The position numbers and the translations under genes are program-made. Below, piece by piece: positions 1 to 7,867 of a stretch of 52,492 nt of DNA. This DNA comes from Haloplasma contractile (GTDB taxonomy: Bacteria; Bacillota_I; Bacilli_A; Haloplasmatales; Haloplasmataceae): contig JAENYC010000026.1 of NCBI GenBank assembly GCA_016841945.1, positions 1-52,492 of the forward strand, in the 5' to 3' direction. The stretch's first letter is position 1. Each line of letters starts with the position of its first letter. The notes under the pieces are model-generated. The model ran no database searches, had not been told where the DNA came from, and was given only the letters and a program-made list of their open reading frames with translations.

Positions 1-12
1 AATATTTCCCAT
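1..12 (-). CDS. First codons of an unidentified gene (partial)
   Basis: An ATG on the minus strand at 12-10 is preceded by GGAG (20-23) at a spacing of seven bases, and a promoter with a palindrome lies just upstream (26-68). Only four codons (M-G-N-I) are inside the window, so no product can be named. The call rests on the start signals alone. Confidence 0.4.
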
Positions 13-25
13 ATTATCACTCCAC

Positions 26-68
26 AACGACTGAATCGTTTAATATAAATTTTTAATTTTTTTGTCTA
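26..68 (-). promoter_or_regulatory. Promoter and start-site palindrome of the left-edge gene
   Basis: On the minus strand TAGACA (68-63) and TATTAA (45-40) are 17 bases apart. The inverted repeat AACGA-CTGAA-TCGTT (26-40) lies between the -10 box and the expected start of transcription, a position typical of a repressor operator. No regulator gene is visible beside it. The boxes are read directly; function is inferred. Confidence 0.45.
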
Positions 69-214
69 CTATAGTTATAATTTTATTACATATTAGTCAT
101 TTTATCAACAATTATATACTCATTAATACACTAAAAATTTCTCCTTAATCAATTAAAATAAAAAAATCTTAAGTCACATACATACATACTTTAGACATTT
201 AAACTTTTTTTGTA

Positions 215-649
215 TTACTTAATTTCTTCAACGTCAATTATATCTGAATCATCAGAATTCTGTTTCCATAAAGCATATTTTTCTATATCAGATTTAAAAG
301 ATTCAAACACAAAGGTTAGTACACCTACATCATCAAGAAAACCAACACCAGGTATTAAATCTGGAATTGCATCTGCAGGAGATACAAAGTATACGACAGA
401 AGCAATTACCATTATAATCGTTTTAACAGGTATTTCAGTATATTTTCCTCTACTATAGTCACTTACTAATCCAAATAATGATTGAATATTTTCCCATATA
501 TCAGTAAAGATGTTTTGTTTTTTATCTGCTTTATTAAAAGCTCTCTTTACTAAATGTTTTGTTTTATCTTTATCCTTAATATATTTTTTAGCTTTAAATT
601 GCCAAAATTTTCTTTTAAGATGGTCTACTCCCTTTTGTTTATAGTTCAT
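215..649 (-). CDS. DUF1232 (YkvA-type) membrane protein
   Basis: 144 residues. The middle (about 75-112) carries the DUF1232 signature: a hydrophobic helix, then YFVSPADAIPDLIPGVG and FLDDVGVL. DUF1232 is a widespread small membrane-associated domain without an established biochemical role. The N-terminal 50 residues are very basic (many K and R) and probably lie in the cytoplasm or on the membrane surface; the tail is acidic. The ATG at 649 has a GGAG-type ribosome site just upstream. It stands alone, with intergenic DNA on both sides. The family call is firm; function unknown. Confidence 0.85.
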   Translation of the reverse strand: MNYKQKGVDHLKRKFWQFKAKKYIKDKDKTKHLVKRAFNKADKKQNIFTDIWENIQSLFGLVSDYSRGKYTEIPVKTIIMVIASVVYFVSPADAIPDLIPGVGFLDDVGVLTFVFESFKSDIEKYALWKQNSDDSDIIDVEEIK

Positions 650-758
650 ATCTATTTCTCCTCTATTAGTTCTAATTTATCCTATTTAAAGTAACTATTC
701 TATTCACTTCTATTTTAACCTTGAAGAGATGGTGTGTCAATCTAAATATATACCACAA

Positions 759-783
759 AATAGTAACAATAAATTTTACTATT
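759..783 (-). terminator. Weak hairpin at the 3' end of the DUF6179 gene
   Basis: AATAGTAA (759-766) and TTACTATT (776-783) can pair around a nine-base loop, overlapping the stop codon of the gene that ends at 779. The stem is all A/T but for one G-C pair and the U-tract is short and interrupted, so termination here would be weak. Confidence 0.3.
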
Positions 784-2176
784 GCTTAATATTTTTATTA
801 TTCAATAAATTATATATTTCATTTCTTCTATTCTTATTAAGTTTATTTATAAAATCAATAAATTGTTCCTCACATTTATGTTGAGTTTCTTTTCTTTTAA
901 TATTGTCCAAAGTAAAAGAATCATCTCTTAGTTCTTCATAAAATACTATTTTAGTAAGCACTGCCAATTCAAAATTACTCAATTCATGATATAAAGCAAC
1001 ATATTCATTTCCAAACAAACAGTCGGAAGATAACAAATCAATCATGTCAGTGAGTGACTTAATGTTTGTTTTTATCGCTAATATTTTTTCTTTTATATCC
1101 TCACATTCCTTAATATAATCGATAAGTATTCTGAATTCATGATCCGTCATACCTGTTTCAGATTGAAATGAAATAGTTTCTTCTAGGATATCATTCTTTT
1201 CTGAAATCACAAGATACTCCAATCCATTATTTTTGACTGCATTTTTCAGTCTGATGAACAAAGTATTCTTATATTCTAAAATATAATTAATTAACGGATC
1301 ATCTTTGATATCTAATCCCTGAATAAGATTATCAGTTGCCTGGGTAATGACTGTGTCCAATTCTTCTTCATTTGACTGAACAAACATTTCTTTAAGTGTT
1401 TTATATTCTGAATAGGACAGGAGAATATTTGAAAAATCGTCTCTTAAAATAACAGAAAAAATAGAATTATTAAAAACAATTTCAAATATGTTAAAATAAG
1501 CTTCTTCTATATCTATCTGATGAGTCTTTCCGAAATTATTTAATAATTTATTGACATCTTTTATATTAAAATAATGAATAAAATCCGTTTCAAGTTTTAG
1601 ATGGACTAAGTAATGATTAATGTAAACAACACCTTGATACTTCATATCATCAAAGATTAGCGGATAATCAAGTAATGTCTTAGTATCCTGTGCACTATAT
1701 TTAATGTCATACTCCTTTATAAAAAGTGGTATCGCCACATCAATCGAGAAGTTATATATCTTAAGGGGCACATTAAGTTTTTCTTCCTTTATGGTTTCAA
1801 ATAAACCTTTTGACTCTTCAAACAGTGATTCAATCCCTTGAATACCTTCCTTGTATATTTCCTCTATTTCTCTAGTATATAGGATATGGATGCTTTCATC
1901 AGGATTTTGAACCTGTGATAATGCCATATCTAATGCATACAAAATGGATTGATAAATCTGATTTGCAGTTTCAGTTTTAACCGAAGTACTGAGTTTTTTT
2001 GTATATTTTAAGATGATTTTTTTTAATAGATTCATTATTTGTGACTGGATATAGATAAACCTTTTTTTATCCAATGCACCGACTCTATATCCCTCTTTCA
2101 GAAGAGATAGTGTATAGTGATATTTATTAATATTTTCCTTTTTCACCTTATTTAATACATCAATATCAAACTCCAT
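779..2176 (-). CDS. DUF6179-type protein of unknown function
   Basis: 465 residues, mostly helical, acidic, cysteine-poor, with no signal peptide or membrane segment. I recognise no catalytic motif. Its size, its N-terminal pattern (basic helices, then an ALDMALSQV helix) and its pairing with a small DUF6323-like gene match the DUF6179/DUF6323 pair of Firmicutes, as far as I recall those families. It follows the smaller gene by 16 bases, with GGGGGG-containing DNA as the ribosome site just upstream, so the two are one transcription unit. Family membership is from memory of the neighbourhood; a profile search would settle it. Confidence 0.55.
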   Translation of the reverse strand: MEFDIDVLNKVKKENINKYHYTLSLLKEGYRVGALDKKRFIYIQSQIMNLLKKIILKYTKKLSTSVKTETANQIYQSILYALDMALSQVQNPDESIHILYTREIEEIYKEGIQGIESLFEESKGLFETIKEEKLNVPLKIYNFSIDVAIPLFIKEYDIKYSAQDTKTLLDYPLIFDDMKYQGVVYINHYLVHLKLETDFIHYFNIKDVNKLLNNFGKTHQIDIEEAYFNIFEIVFNNSIFSVILRDDFSNILLSYSEYKTLKEMFVQSNEEELDTVITQATDNLIQGLDIKDDPLINYILEYKNTLFIRLKNAVKNNGLEYLVISEKNDILEETISFQSETGMTDHEFRILIDYIKECEDIKEKILAIKTNIKSLTDMIDLLSSDCLFGNEYVALYHELSNFELAVLTKIVFYEELRDDSFTLDNIKRKETQHKCEEQFIDFINKLNKNRRNEIYNLLNNKNIKQ

Positions 2177-2192
2177 ACAAACCCCCCCATAT

Positions 2193-2612
2193 TTATAATA
2201 AATTGATTTGTCTAATGATCAGATCTGTTTCTCTCCCGCTTAACAATTCAAGCGAGCCTCTGCATTTTTCTCTATAGCATTCAAACAAAACTTCTAACAA
2301 TTCCTCATCATTAATTCTATCATCTGTTTCGCTTTTGATATAATAAAATATTTCTTGCATTTCTATGATAGATTCCACAAAATTATCCTTATCTACAAAA
2401 GGTGATGAACTCAGTTCTTCTATAATCTGCTCCGTGACCTGTATATCGAGTTCAACTCTCCGGTTCTCTATCAGCGCATGTTCTCTTTCTTCAATAATGA
2501 CCGCAACATCTTTCTGTGTTAGAAGCAAACCGTATTTTTCAATTTTCTTATTCATTTTAGACACTCTATTGTAATAGGACAGGTCATAATTTAAAATCTT
2601 AGGCAAATTCAA
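2193..2612 (-). CDS. DUF6323-type small protein, partner of the DUF6179 gene
   Basis: 139 residues when started at the TTG at 2612-2610. An ATG at 2648 is in frame, but the codons after it (K-K-G-G-D) are the Shine-Dalgarno site itself: AAAGGAGGAG ends six bases before the TTG, so the TTG is the real start. The protein is charged and helical (an E-E-R-E-H-A-L-I-E-N-R-R-V-E-L stretch), with no signal peptide or metal motif. It is the first gene of a two-gene unit with the larger protein downstream. Function unknown. Confidence 0.6.
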   Translation of the reverse strand: MNLPKILNYDLSYYNRVSKMNKKIEKYGLLLTQKDVAVIIEEREHALIENRRVELDIQVTEQIIEELSSSPFVDKDNFVESIIEMQEIFYYIKSETDDRINDEELLEVLFECYREKCRGSLELLSGRETDLIIRQINLL

Positions 2613-2641
2613 ATTATCTCCTCCTTTTTTTAAAAAAGCTA

Positions 2642-2670
2642 TTGACATTTAACTTAAAATGTGTTATGAT
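2642..2670 (+). promoter_or_regulatory. Strong plus-strand promoter in front of a possible small RNA
   Basis: TTGACA (2642-2647, a perfect -35 box) and TATGAT (2665-2670) are exactly 17 bases apart. No coding gene follows on the plus strand; the next plus-strand signal is the terminator at 2770-2802. Confidence 0.65.
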
Positions 2671-2714
2671 AAATTTGGATAAATATATTAATATATGGAT
2701 ATGTCCAGAACATT

Positions 2715-2743
2715 ATTATATAATATCTAAGAGGAAAATACAA
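2715..2743 (-). promoter_or_regulatory. Promoter of the DUF6323-DUF6179 unit
   Basis: On the minus strand TTGTAT (2743-2738) and TATAAT (2720-2715, perfect) are 17 bases apart. The expected start near 2708 gives a leader of about 95 bases before the TTG at 2612. The promoter sits inside the region transcribed from the opposite strand. Confidence 0.6.
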
Positions 2744-2769
2744 GATTTTTCATCTCTTTTTTACTTAAT

Positions 2770-2802
2770 AAAAAACCTATAGAAATTTCCTATAGGTTTT
2801 TT
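2770..2802. terminator. Bidirectional terminator between acr3 and the small RNA
   Basis: AAAAAACCTATAG (2770-2782) pairs with CTATAGGTTTTTT (2790-2802) around a seven-base loop. It has a T-run on both strands, so it can end acr3 (minus) and the small RNA candidate (plus). Confidence 0.85.
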
Positions 2803-2827
2803 TATGCTGAAAAATTTACTAAGATTG

Positions 2828-3865
2828 CTAGAACCAATGCTTTGTTTTATTAGCAATCTTAACTAATGTTAACATAATGGGTACTTCAACTAAAACACCA
2901 ACAATTGTAGTCAATGCAACAGGTGATGCTGCACCAAATAAAGCTATGGCGACCGCTACAGCTAGTTCAAAGAAATTTGAAGCACCAATCATTCCTGCAG
3001 GTGCTGCAATATTATGTGGAAGTTTTATCATTTTACAAGCGATGTAGGCGATAAAAAAGATTAAGGATGTTTGTAATGTTAGAGGAATCGCTATTAATAG
3101 AATATGAAATGGATTGTTTATTATAACTTCTCCTTGGAACGAAAATATAATGATTAATGTAAGCAGTAATCCTAAGATTGTTATATTGTTAAACTTAGGT
3201 ATAAATTTATCTTTAAAATAAGGATAACCTTTATGCTTAATCACTAATATTCTTGTTAATATACCAGCAGTTAGTGGAATCACCACAAATAATACGACCG
3301 ATAAGATTAGTGTTTCTAGTGGTACAATCACATTACTCAAACCTAATAAAAATTTAACAATTGGTACAAAGGCGACTAATATAATTAAATCATTTGTTGC
3401 TACCTGTACAACAGTATAACCAGGATTTCCTTTTGTTAGATGACTCCACACAAAAACCATCGCTGTACATGGAGCAGCTCCTAATAAAACCGCTCCCGCT
3501 AGATAATCTGTTGCTAACTCTGGTGTAATAAATCTTTTAAAAATTTCAAAGAAGAAGAGTGCAGCAATACCATACATTGTAAATGGTTTAATTAACCAAT
3601 TTGTAATCCAGGTAACATATAAACCTTTTGGGTTTTTCCCTACATCTTTTATACTTTGAAAATTAACTTTCATCATCATTGGATATATCATGATCCATAT
3701 TAAAATTGCTATTGGAATTGATACTTTATAATATTCAAATTTTGATAAGAGCGCTGGAATTTCACTTATATACCTACCGATTAAAATTCCTATCACCATA
3801 CATAAGATAACCCAAACAGTTAAGTATTTTTCGAAAAAACCTATACCATACTTTTTATCACTCAT
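2828..3865 (-). CDS. acr3: Arsenite efflux permease, ACR3 family
   Basis: 345 residues with about ten membrane helices. It exports arsenite, As(OH)3, across the cytoplasmic membrane using the ion gradient. The family's conserved cysteine lies in the segment LLGAAPCTAMVFVW, followed by TKGNPGY and ATNDL, and the late helix AGMIGASNFFELAVA carries the conserved glutamate. It starts one base after the arsC stop codon, so the two are translationally linked in the order arsR-arsC-acr3. Length is normal for ACR3. No ArsA ATPase is present, so transport should be secondary. Confidence 0.95.
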   Translation of the reverse strand: MSDKKYGIGFFEKYLTVWVILCMVIGILIGRYISEIPALLSKFEYYKVSIPIAILIWIMIYPMMMKVNFQSIKDVGKNPKGLYVTWITNWLIKPFTMYGIAALFFFEIFKRFITPELATDYLAGAVLLGAAPCTAMVFVWSHLTKGNPGYTVVQVATNDLIILVAFVPIVKFLLGLSNVIVPLETLILSVVLFVVIPLTAGILTRILVIKHKGYPYFKDKFIPKFNNITILGLLLTLIIIFSFQGEVIINNPFHILLIAIPLTLQTSLIFFIAYIACKMIKLPHNIAAPAGMIGASNFFELAVAVAIALFGAASPVALTTIVGVLVEVPIMLTLVKIANKTKHWF

Positions 3866-3866
3866 C

Positions 3867-4265
3867 TTATACCTCTGCCTTATTAATTCGTTTGATTAAA
3901 TCCATGACTTTATCTTTTATTATATTACGTGTTTCTCTAAATTCTTCAATAGTTCCACCTGATGGATCACTTATTCCCCAGTCTTCTCTATGGTCGCACG
4001 GTACATAAGGGCATTCTACACCACATCCCATTGTAATTAAAATATCAATCTCATTTGGAATTTCAGATAATAATTTAGGATGATGAAAAGACATATCTAT
4101 ACCTACTTCTTCCATAACTTGAACTGCAAGAGGTTTTACTTCAGGATAATTCTCTGTACCTGCTGAAAAAACTTCTATCATCCCTTTACCTAATTTTTTT
4201 GCCCAACCTTCTGCCATTTGTGAGCGGCATGAATTGTGAATACATATAAACGCAATTTTTTTCAT
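3867..4265 (-). CDS. arsC: Arsenate reductase, thioredoxin-coupled (LMW phosphatase fold)
   Basis: 132 residues. It reduces arsenate to arsenite for export by ACR3. The CX5R phosphatase loop is at Cys8-Arg14 (C-I-H-N-S-C-R). The later cysteines at 81, 85 and 90 lie where the family places the thiols that relay electrons to thioredoxin, and Asp100 in I-S-D-P is the likely general acid. The arsenic-operon context separates it from true low-molecular-weight tyrosine phosphatases. A good ribosome site (AGGAGG) precedes the ATG at 4265. Confidence 0.95.
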   Translation of the reverse strand: MKKIAFICIHNSCRSQMAEGWAKKLGKGMIEVFSAGTENYPEVKPLAVQVMEEVGIDMSFHHPKLLSEIPNEIDILITMGCGVECPYVPCDHREDWGISDPSGGTIEEFRETRNIIKDKVMDLIKRINKAEV

Positions 4266-4276
4266 GTTGTTTCCTC

Positions 4277-4606
4277 CTATTTTTTACATGCTTTTTTTAC
4301 TTTTAACATCTCTATTAATTGCTTAATTTCATTATTTTTAAATGCTTTATCTTTTATATACTGTACCAAATATTGATTATCTTTTATAAACCAATCACTT
4401 AGTTTATAGTATACCCATTGTGCATCTTTACGTATTTCTACTATATTTAAATTTTTAAATTTCATCATGTGTTTCGATACATTTGCTTGTTTCATTTTTA
4501 AATTTAATTCTAAATCGCATATACACAACTCATAATGTAACAATAATGTAAAAATTTTTAATCTATTTTCATCTGATAATAATTTATATAGTTCTACTTG
4601 TTTCAT
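4277..4606 (-). CDS. arsR: ArsR-family arsenic-responsive repressor
   Basis: 109 residues with a winged helix (recognition helix in KMKQANVSKHMMKFK, about 37-51). The metal-binding signature E-L-C-I-C-D-L puts cysteines at 28 and 30 on helix alpha3, the classic As(III)/Sb(III) site of ArsR. Binding of arsenite would release the operator and induce the operon it heads. AGGAGG lies just before the ATG. Two copies of a likely operator lie directly upstream (see 4621-4677). Confidence 0.95.
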   Translation of the reverse strand: MKQVELYKLLSDENRLKIFTLLLHYELCICDLELNLKMKQANVSKHMMKFKNLNIVEIRKDAQWVYYKLSDWFIKDNQYLVQYIKDKAFKNNEIKQLIEMLKVKKACKK

Positions 4607-4620
4607 AACTTCCTCCTTAT

Positions 4621-4677
4621 ATTACTGATTAGTAATAAGTACACCATTATATTACTCGTTTGGAATATAAAAGTCAA
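4621..4677 (-). promoter_or_regulatory. ars operon promoter with two operator copies
   Basis: On the minus strand TTGACT (4677-4672) is followed by TAATAT at 17 bases (4654-4649) or TATAAT at 20 bases (4651-4646). A perfect 6-4-6 inverted repeat ATTACT-GATT-AGTAAT (4621-4636) lies downstream of the -10 box. A weaker copy ATTACT-CGTT-TGGAAT (4651-4666) overlaps the -10/spacer region, exactly 30 bp away. Both are suitable ArsR sites. Confidence 0.7.
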
Positions 4678-4693
4678 CATTTTAATAAATATT

Positions 4694-4728
4694 AAACACT
4701 ACATTAACAAAAAGTTAATGTAGTGTTT
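4694..4728 (-). terminator. Terminator after the alpha-mannosidase gene
   Basis: A perfect 15-bp stem, AAACACTACATTAAC (4694-4708) with its complement (4714-4728), closes a five-base loop six bases beyond the mannosidase stop codon. It is followed on the minus strand by a T-rich run and insulates the ars promoter from the sugar genes. Confidence 0.85.
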
Positions 4729-4733
4729 ACTAA

Positions 4734-7700
4734 TTAAAAATCATATTGATCCTTTAAATATTGAATTGATTTTATTTTACATGTTGGTGAATGAGTAGTT
4801 GCTGATGTGATAAATACAGTTTCAGAAGGTAACATAATACCTGTTGCTTTAACTGGTTTATCTAATGATATATGATATAGATATCCGTATTTATAAGCAA
4901 GGTCTTCTCCATTTTCATGTGTATGTGTACTATACCAAGCAATTCTTTCACGTCTAATATAACCAGGGGTAATACCGATACATTCATTTAGCCATAGGTA
5001 GTCACGTTTATTATCTAAATAATGTTTTGGTTGTTTTTTCCATATACGGGTATCCCACTTACCTATAAATCCTGTGATTTTTGGTATATATACTACGTCT
5101 TCTTTGATGATTTGATGTTTATCATCCACCCATTTGAATATGGCATTAATACCTTTATCAGATGCAGCTAATAATGATAAAGTATTAAAATCATCGTTAA
5201 TCTTAATTTTTTGCCCTTCTGTTTTGACCGCATTTAGTTTCTCTTCAATATTCATCATAAATTGTATACCTGAATCTTCAATTTTCTTTGGCGTGATTTC
5301 TCTAGGAAATATCGCAGTTCCTTTTTCTTTGTTTGAACCGATGAGTGTATAATTATATGGTAAACAGTTATTTGCCTGTTTTTCCTTAAATGAAATATTT
5401 TCTTTTTTAAATTTCACAAGATATGACTGTAGCCCACTCCCTTTAACAAATACCTTAAGTTGATTATCATTAAAATCAGCTTTTGAAATATGTTCTTCTA
5501 CACCATTTACTACATAGGCTTCCGTTATATTATGATGAAAAGTCACTATGGCTTTAGCATCAGTACCATATCGTTCATATAGTCGGATGATGATGCCATC
5601 TTCTCTTTCTGCTTTTTTAATAGCCATAAAACCAAGCTGTGAAGAAGAAATATCTCCAAGTTTTATCTCTTTGGATTGTTCGTTCTTAATATCATATATT
5701 TCAAAGGCACGAACTTTTTTATTAAACTTACGGGCAAGTTGATCAGTGTCATGCCATCTACCATCATGGGTTTTAATTCCATATGATATTGTATGCTTAC
5801 CCCAATCCTGGGATTTCTGATCCCTAAACAAACTAAGAAATCTTATGCCCGGGGTATAAAGCAACGTCATTCTGAGTGTATCATCACTTGGTCGGTCATA
5901 ACCATATTTTGAGTCCTCCACAAGAGAGATACCGAAATCATCCTGACTTAAATCTACCCACATTCTAGATGGGACTTCATACTGATTTTTACGATTCACT
6001 TCTCGCTTCACTCGTGATGTCTCCCAATTATATGTAGCTTTAGGATGTTTCAAATCTGTATGTAGTGCTAGTTTTAGGGAACAACCACTTTCATGCCAGT
6101 CAATATGTTCTATAAATTCAATTAAATCAGTTTGATAACCTAATGATATTTTTTTAATGAATACTGAATGGTTATGCTTTATTGTAATCTGAAGTGTTTT
6201 TCTCAGTTTTCCATCCTCGATAATATCTACACTTCCATCTCCGTCTAATCTTAAGAAAGGTCCTTTCTTGCGGTCACGCCAATCCATATTCCATGCTGGG
6301 AAATTTTTAGGACATTCTTTCTGAAATTCATATGCGATTGGACGCTTTAAGATTTCATGATTTCTTATTCGATCTTTAATCGATGTAATTTTTCCATGCT
6401 TTTCTACTGTTATTTCATAATATTTATTTTTAAGTAAATATTGATTATCTTTTTCAATTAAGCATAAGTCCCCATTTTGTTCAACATGTTGTTCGATTAA
6501 CTCATATTTTGCCCACTTAAATGGTTCTAATTCAGGTTTAAAACATCCGATGATTTGATTATTTTCAATCCTTAACTGAACAGGATAAAGGTTTCCATAT
6601 GTATCTTTCATCACATATTCACGGTCTATATCAGCATCTTTTAAAACGACATCAACTAGTTCATTCCGTTTATCTTCAATCGGATTAAACAGTAATATAT
6701 TCCCATCACCTTCTACATAAGGTGCAATAGCTTTTGCGGAATCCTCAATAACTGATTCCCATGTTTTTAAGGCAATGACTTCATCGTTTTGTGAATATTC
6801 ATAAGCTGTCGGTGTACATGTCCCTGGTAATATATCATGCATCTGATTACCAATCACTCTATACCAAGCTTTTTTTATTTTTTCTTTTGGGTAAGGTTTT
6901 CCTGCATATAAATCAGCCATGACCGCAGCAGCTTCTGCCACAAATGCCATTTGTTCATTTTTTCTATTCCAGCGCTTCATAATGGCTGCTGAAGTTAGAG
7001 AACCTGCACTATGTTGAATCAACAATAAATCGCCTTGATAAAGGTCCATTTTGTCTTTTTCACACTTTGTAATCGTTTCAAAGAAAGCATCAGATGCCCC
7101 CTGTTTTATGATGATATCTGCATCTTTTTTCTCATAATGTTCAATGCTTTTTAACGCATGTCTAACACTATATTCCTTTGGTGCACCACCAATATCACCG
7201 ACACCATAATATTGAAAGGATTTCCAAACATCATTTTTCTTTCCGAGGCGATTAAGACGCGAAAGACGTCCATGACTTAAATAAACTGGTAAAAGTATAC
7301 GACTGATATAATTACAGGGATTAAATGCTGATATCAGTTCACTACCATCAGGTCCTTTCCATATACCAATTTCAAAAGGAATCCCCGAGGCAGATTGCCA
7401 AGTTAGTTTTTGGGTTGAAAACCCATTAATTCCGCAGTGTTTCAATAGCGTTGGGAAATTTGCTGGAAATCCAAAACAGTCAGGTAACATATAATCTTTA
7501 CTTGTTTTCCCAAACTCCTCAAGTTGATAAAGATATCCACATAAAATATTACGTATATTTGATTCAACCGATGGAACGAGGCTATCGGTTTCATCAAGAC
7601 AAGTCCCTGCAAGATGCCACCGGTCATCTTCAATTAGTTTCTTAACAATTTTATAATCATTCTCATAGTACTCCTTCATCATTTTATAGCGTAGAGCGCC

Positions 7701-7859
7701 AGTAAAATTAAAATGATGATTTTCATATTTATTAAACAGTTCTATATTTTCATCTATTGTATTTTTGATATATTTTTTAATGGTCGTTGGAAATTCCCAA
7801 CGCCACTGAGAATCTAAATGTGCATAAGGTACCAAATAGATTTCTTTTTTCTTTTTCAT
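4734..7859 (-). CDS. GH38 alpha-mannosidase
   Basis: 1041 residues, normal for bacterial GH38. It is a retaining, metal-dependent exo-acting enzyme that removes alpha-mannosyl residues. Metal ligands His14 and Asp16 sit in YAHLDSQWRW; the catalytic nucleophile is Asp127 in LPDCFGFP; H283 in QHSAGSLTS and the H-D of MHDILPGTC complete the active-site signature. No signal peptide, so it is cytoplasmic. It begins eight bases after the symporter stop codon and is co-transcribed with it, so the symporter probably supplies manno-oligosaccharides or a mannoside. The exact linkage cleaved cannot be read from sequence. Confidence 0.9.
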   Translation of the reverse strand: MKKKKEIYLVPYAHLDSQWRWEFPTTIKKYIKNTIDENIELFNKYENHHFNFTGALRYKMMKEYYENDYKIVKKLIEDDRWHLAGTCLDETDSLVPSVESNIRNILCGYLYQLEEFGKTSKDYMLPDCFGFPANFPTLLKHCGINGFSTQKLTWQSASGIPFEIGIWKGPDGSELISAFNPCNYISRILLPVYLSHGRLSRLNRLGKKNDVWKSFQYYGVGDIGGAPKEYSVRHALKSIEHYEKKDADIIIKQGASDAFFETITKCEKDKMDLYQGDLLLIQHSAGSLTSAAIMKRWNRKNEQMAFVAEAAAVMADLYAGKPYPKEKIKKAWYRVIGNQMHDILPGTCTPTAYEYSQNDEVIALKTWESVIEDSAKAIAPYVEGDGNILLFNPIEDKRNELVDVVLKDADIDREYVMKDTYGNLYPVQLRIENNQIIGCFKPELEPFKWAKYELIEQHVEQNGDLCLIEKDNQYLLKNKYYEITVEKHGKITSIKDRIRNHEILKRPIAYEFQKECPKNFPAWNMDWRDRKKGPFLRLDGDGSVDIIEDGKLRKTLQITIKHNHSVFIKKISLGYQTDLIEFIEHIDWHESGCSLKLALHTDLKHPKATYNWETSRVKREVNRKNQYEVPSRMWVDLSQDDFGISLVEDSKYGYDRPSDDTLRMTLLYTPGIRFLSLFRDQKSQDWGKHTISYGIKTHDGRWHDTDQLARKFNKKVRAFEIYDIKNEQSKEIKLGDISSSQLGFMAIKKAEREDGIIIRLYERYGTDAKAIVTFHHNITEAYVVNGVEEHISKADFNDNQLKVFVKGSGLQSYLVKFKKENISFKEKQANNCLPYNYTLIGSNKEKGTAIFPREITPKKIEDSGIQFMMNIEEKLNAVKTEGQKIKINDDFNTLSLLAASDKGINAIFKWVDDKHQIIKEDVVYIPKITGFIGKWDTRIWKKQPKHYLDNKRDYLWLNECIGITPGYIRRERIAWYSTHTHENGEDLAYKYGYLYHISLDKPVKATGIMLPSETVFITSATTHSPTCKIKSIQYLKDQYDF

Positions 7860-7867
7860 ATAGCCTC

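Larger units (their letters stand above)
2677..2803 (+). ncRNA. Candidate small RNA framed by promoter and terminator
   Basis: The predicted transcript runs about 127 bases from just after the -10 box to the end of the U-tract. It contains an imperfect hairpin (AAGAG-GAAAA pairing with TTTTC-CTCTT across a two-base bulge, near 2729-2756) followed by Ts, then the main terminator. No start codon with a ribosome site opens a useful frame in it. Its first 30 bases are antisense to the 5' end of the DUF6323-DUF6179 message. It matches no riboswitch or RNA family that I can recall. Confidence 0.35.

Noticed and set aside
2677-2803. Purine, preQ1 or other known riboswitch at the 2.7 kb RNA
   Set aside because: I checked by eye for the conserved cores of the purine and preQ1 classes and found none; the downstream plus-strand DNA has no gene to regulate.
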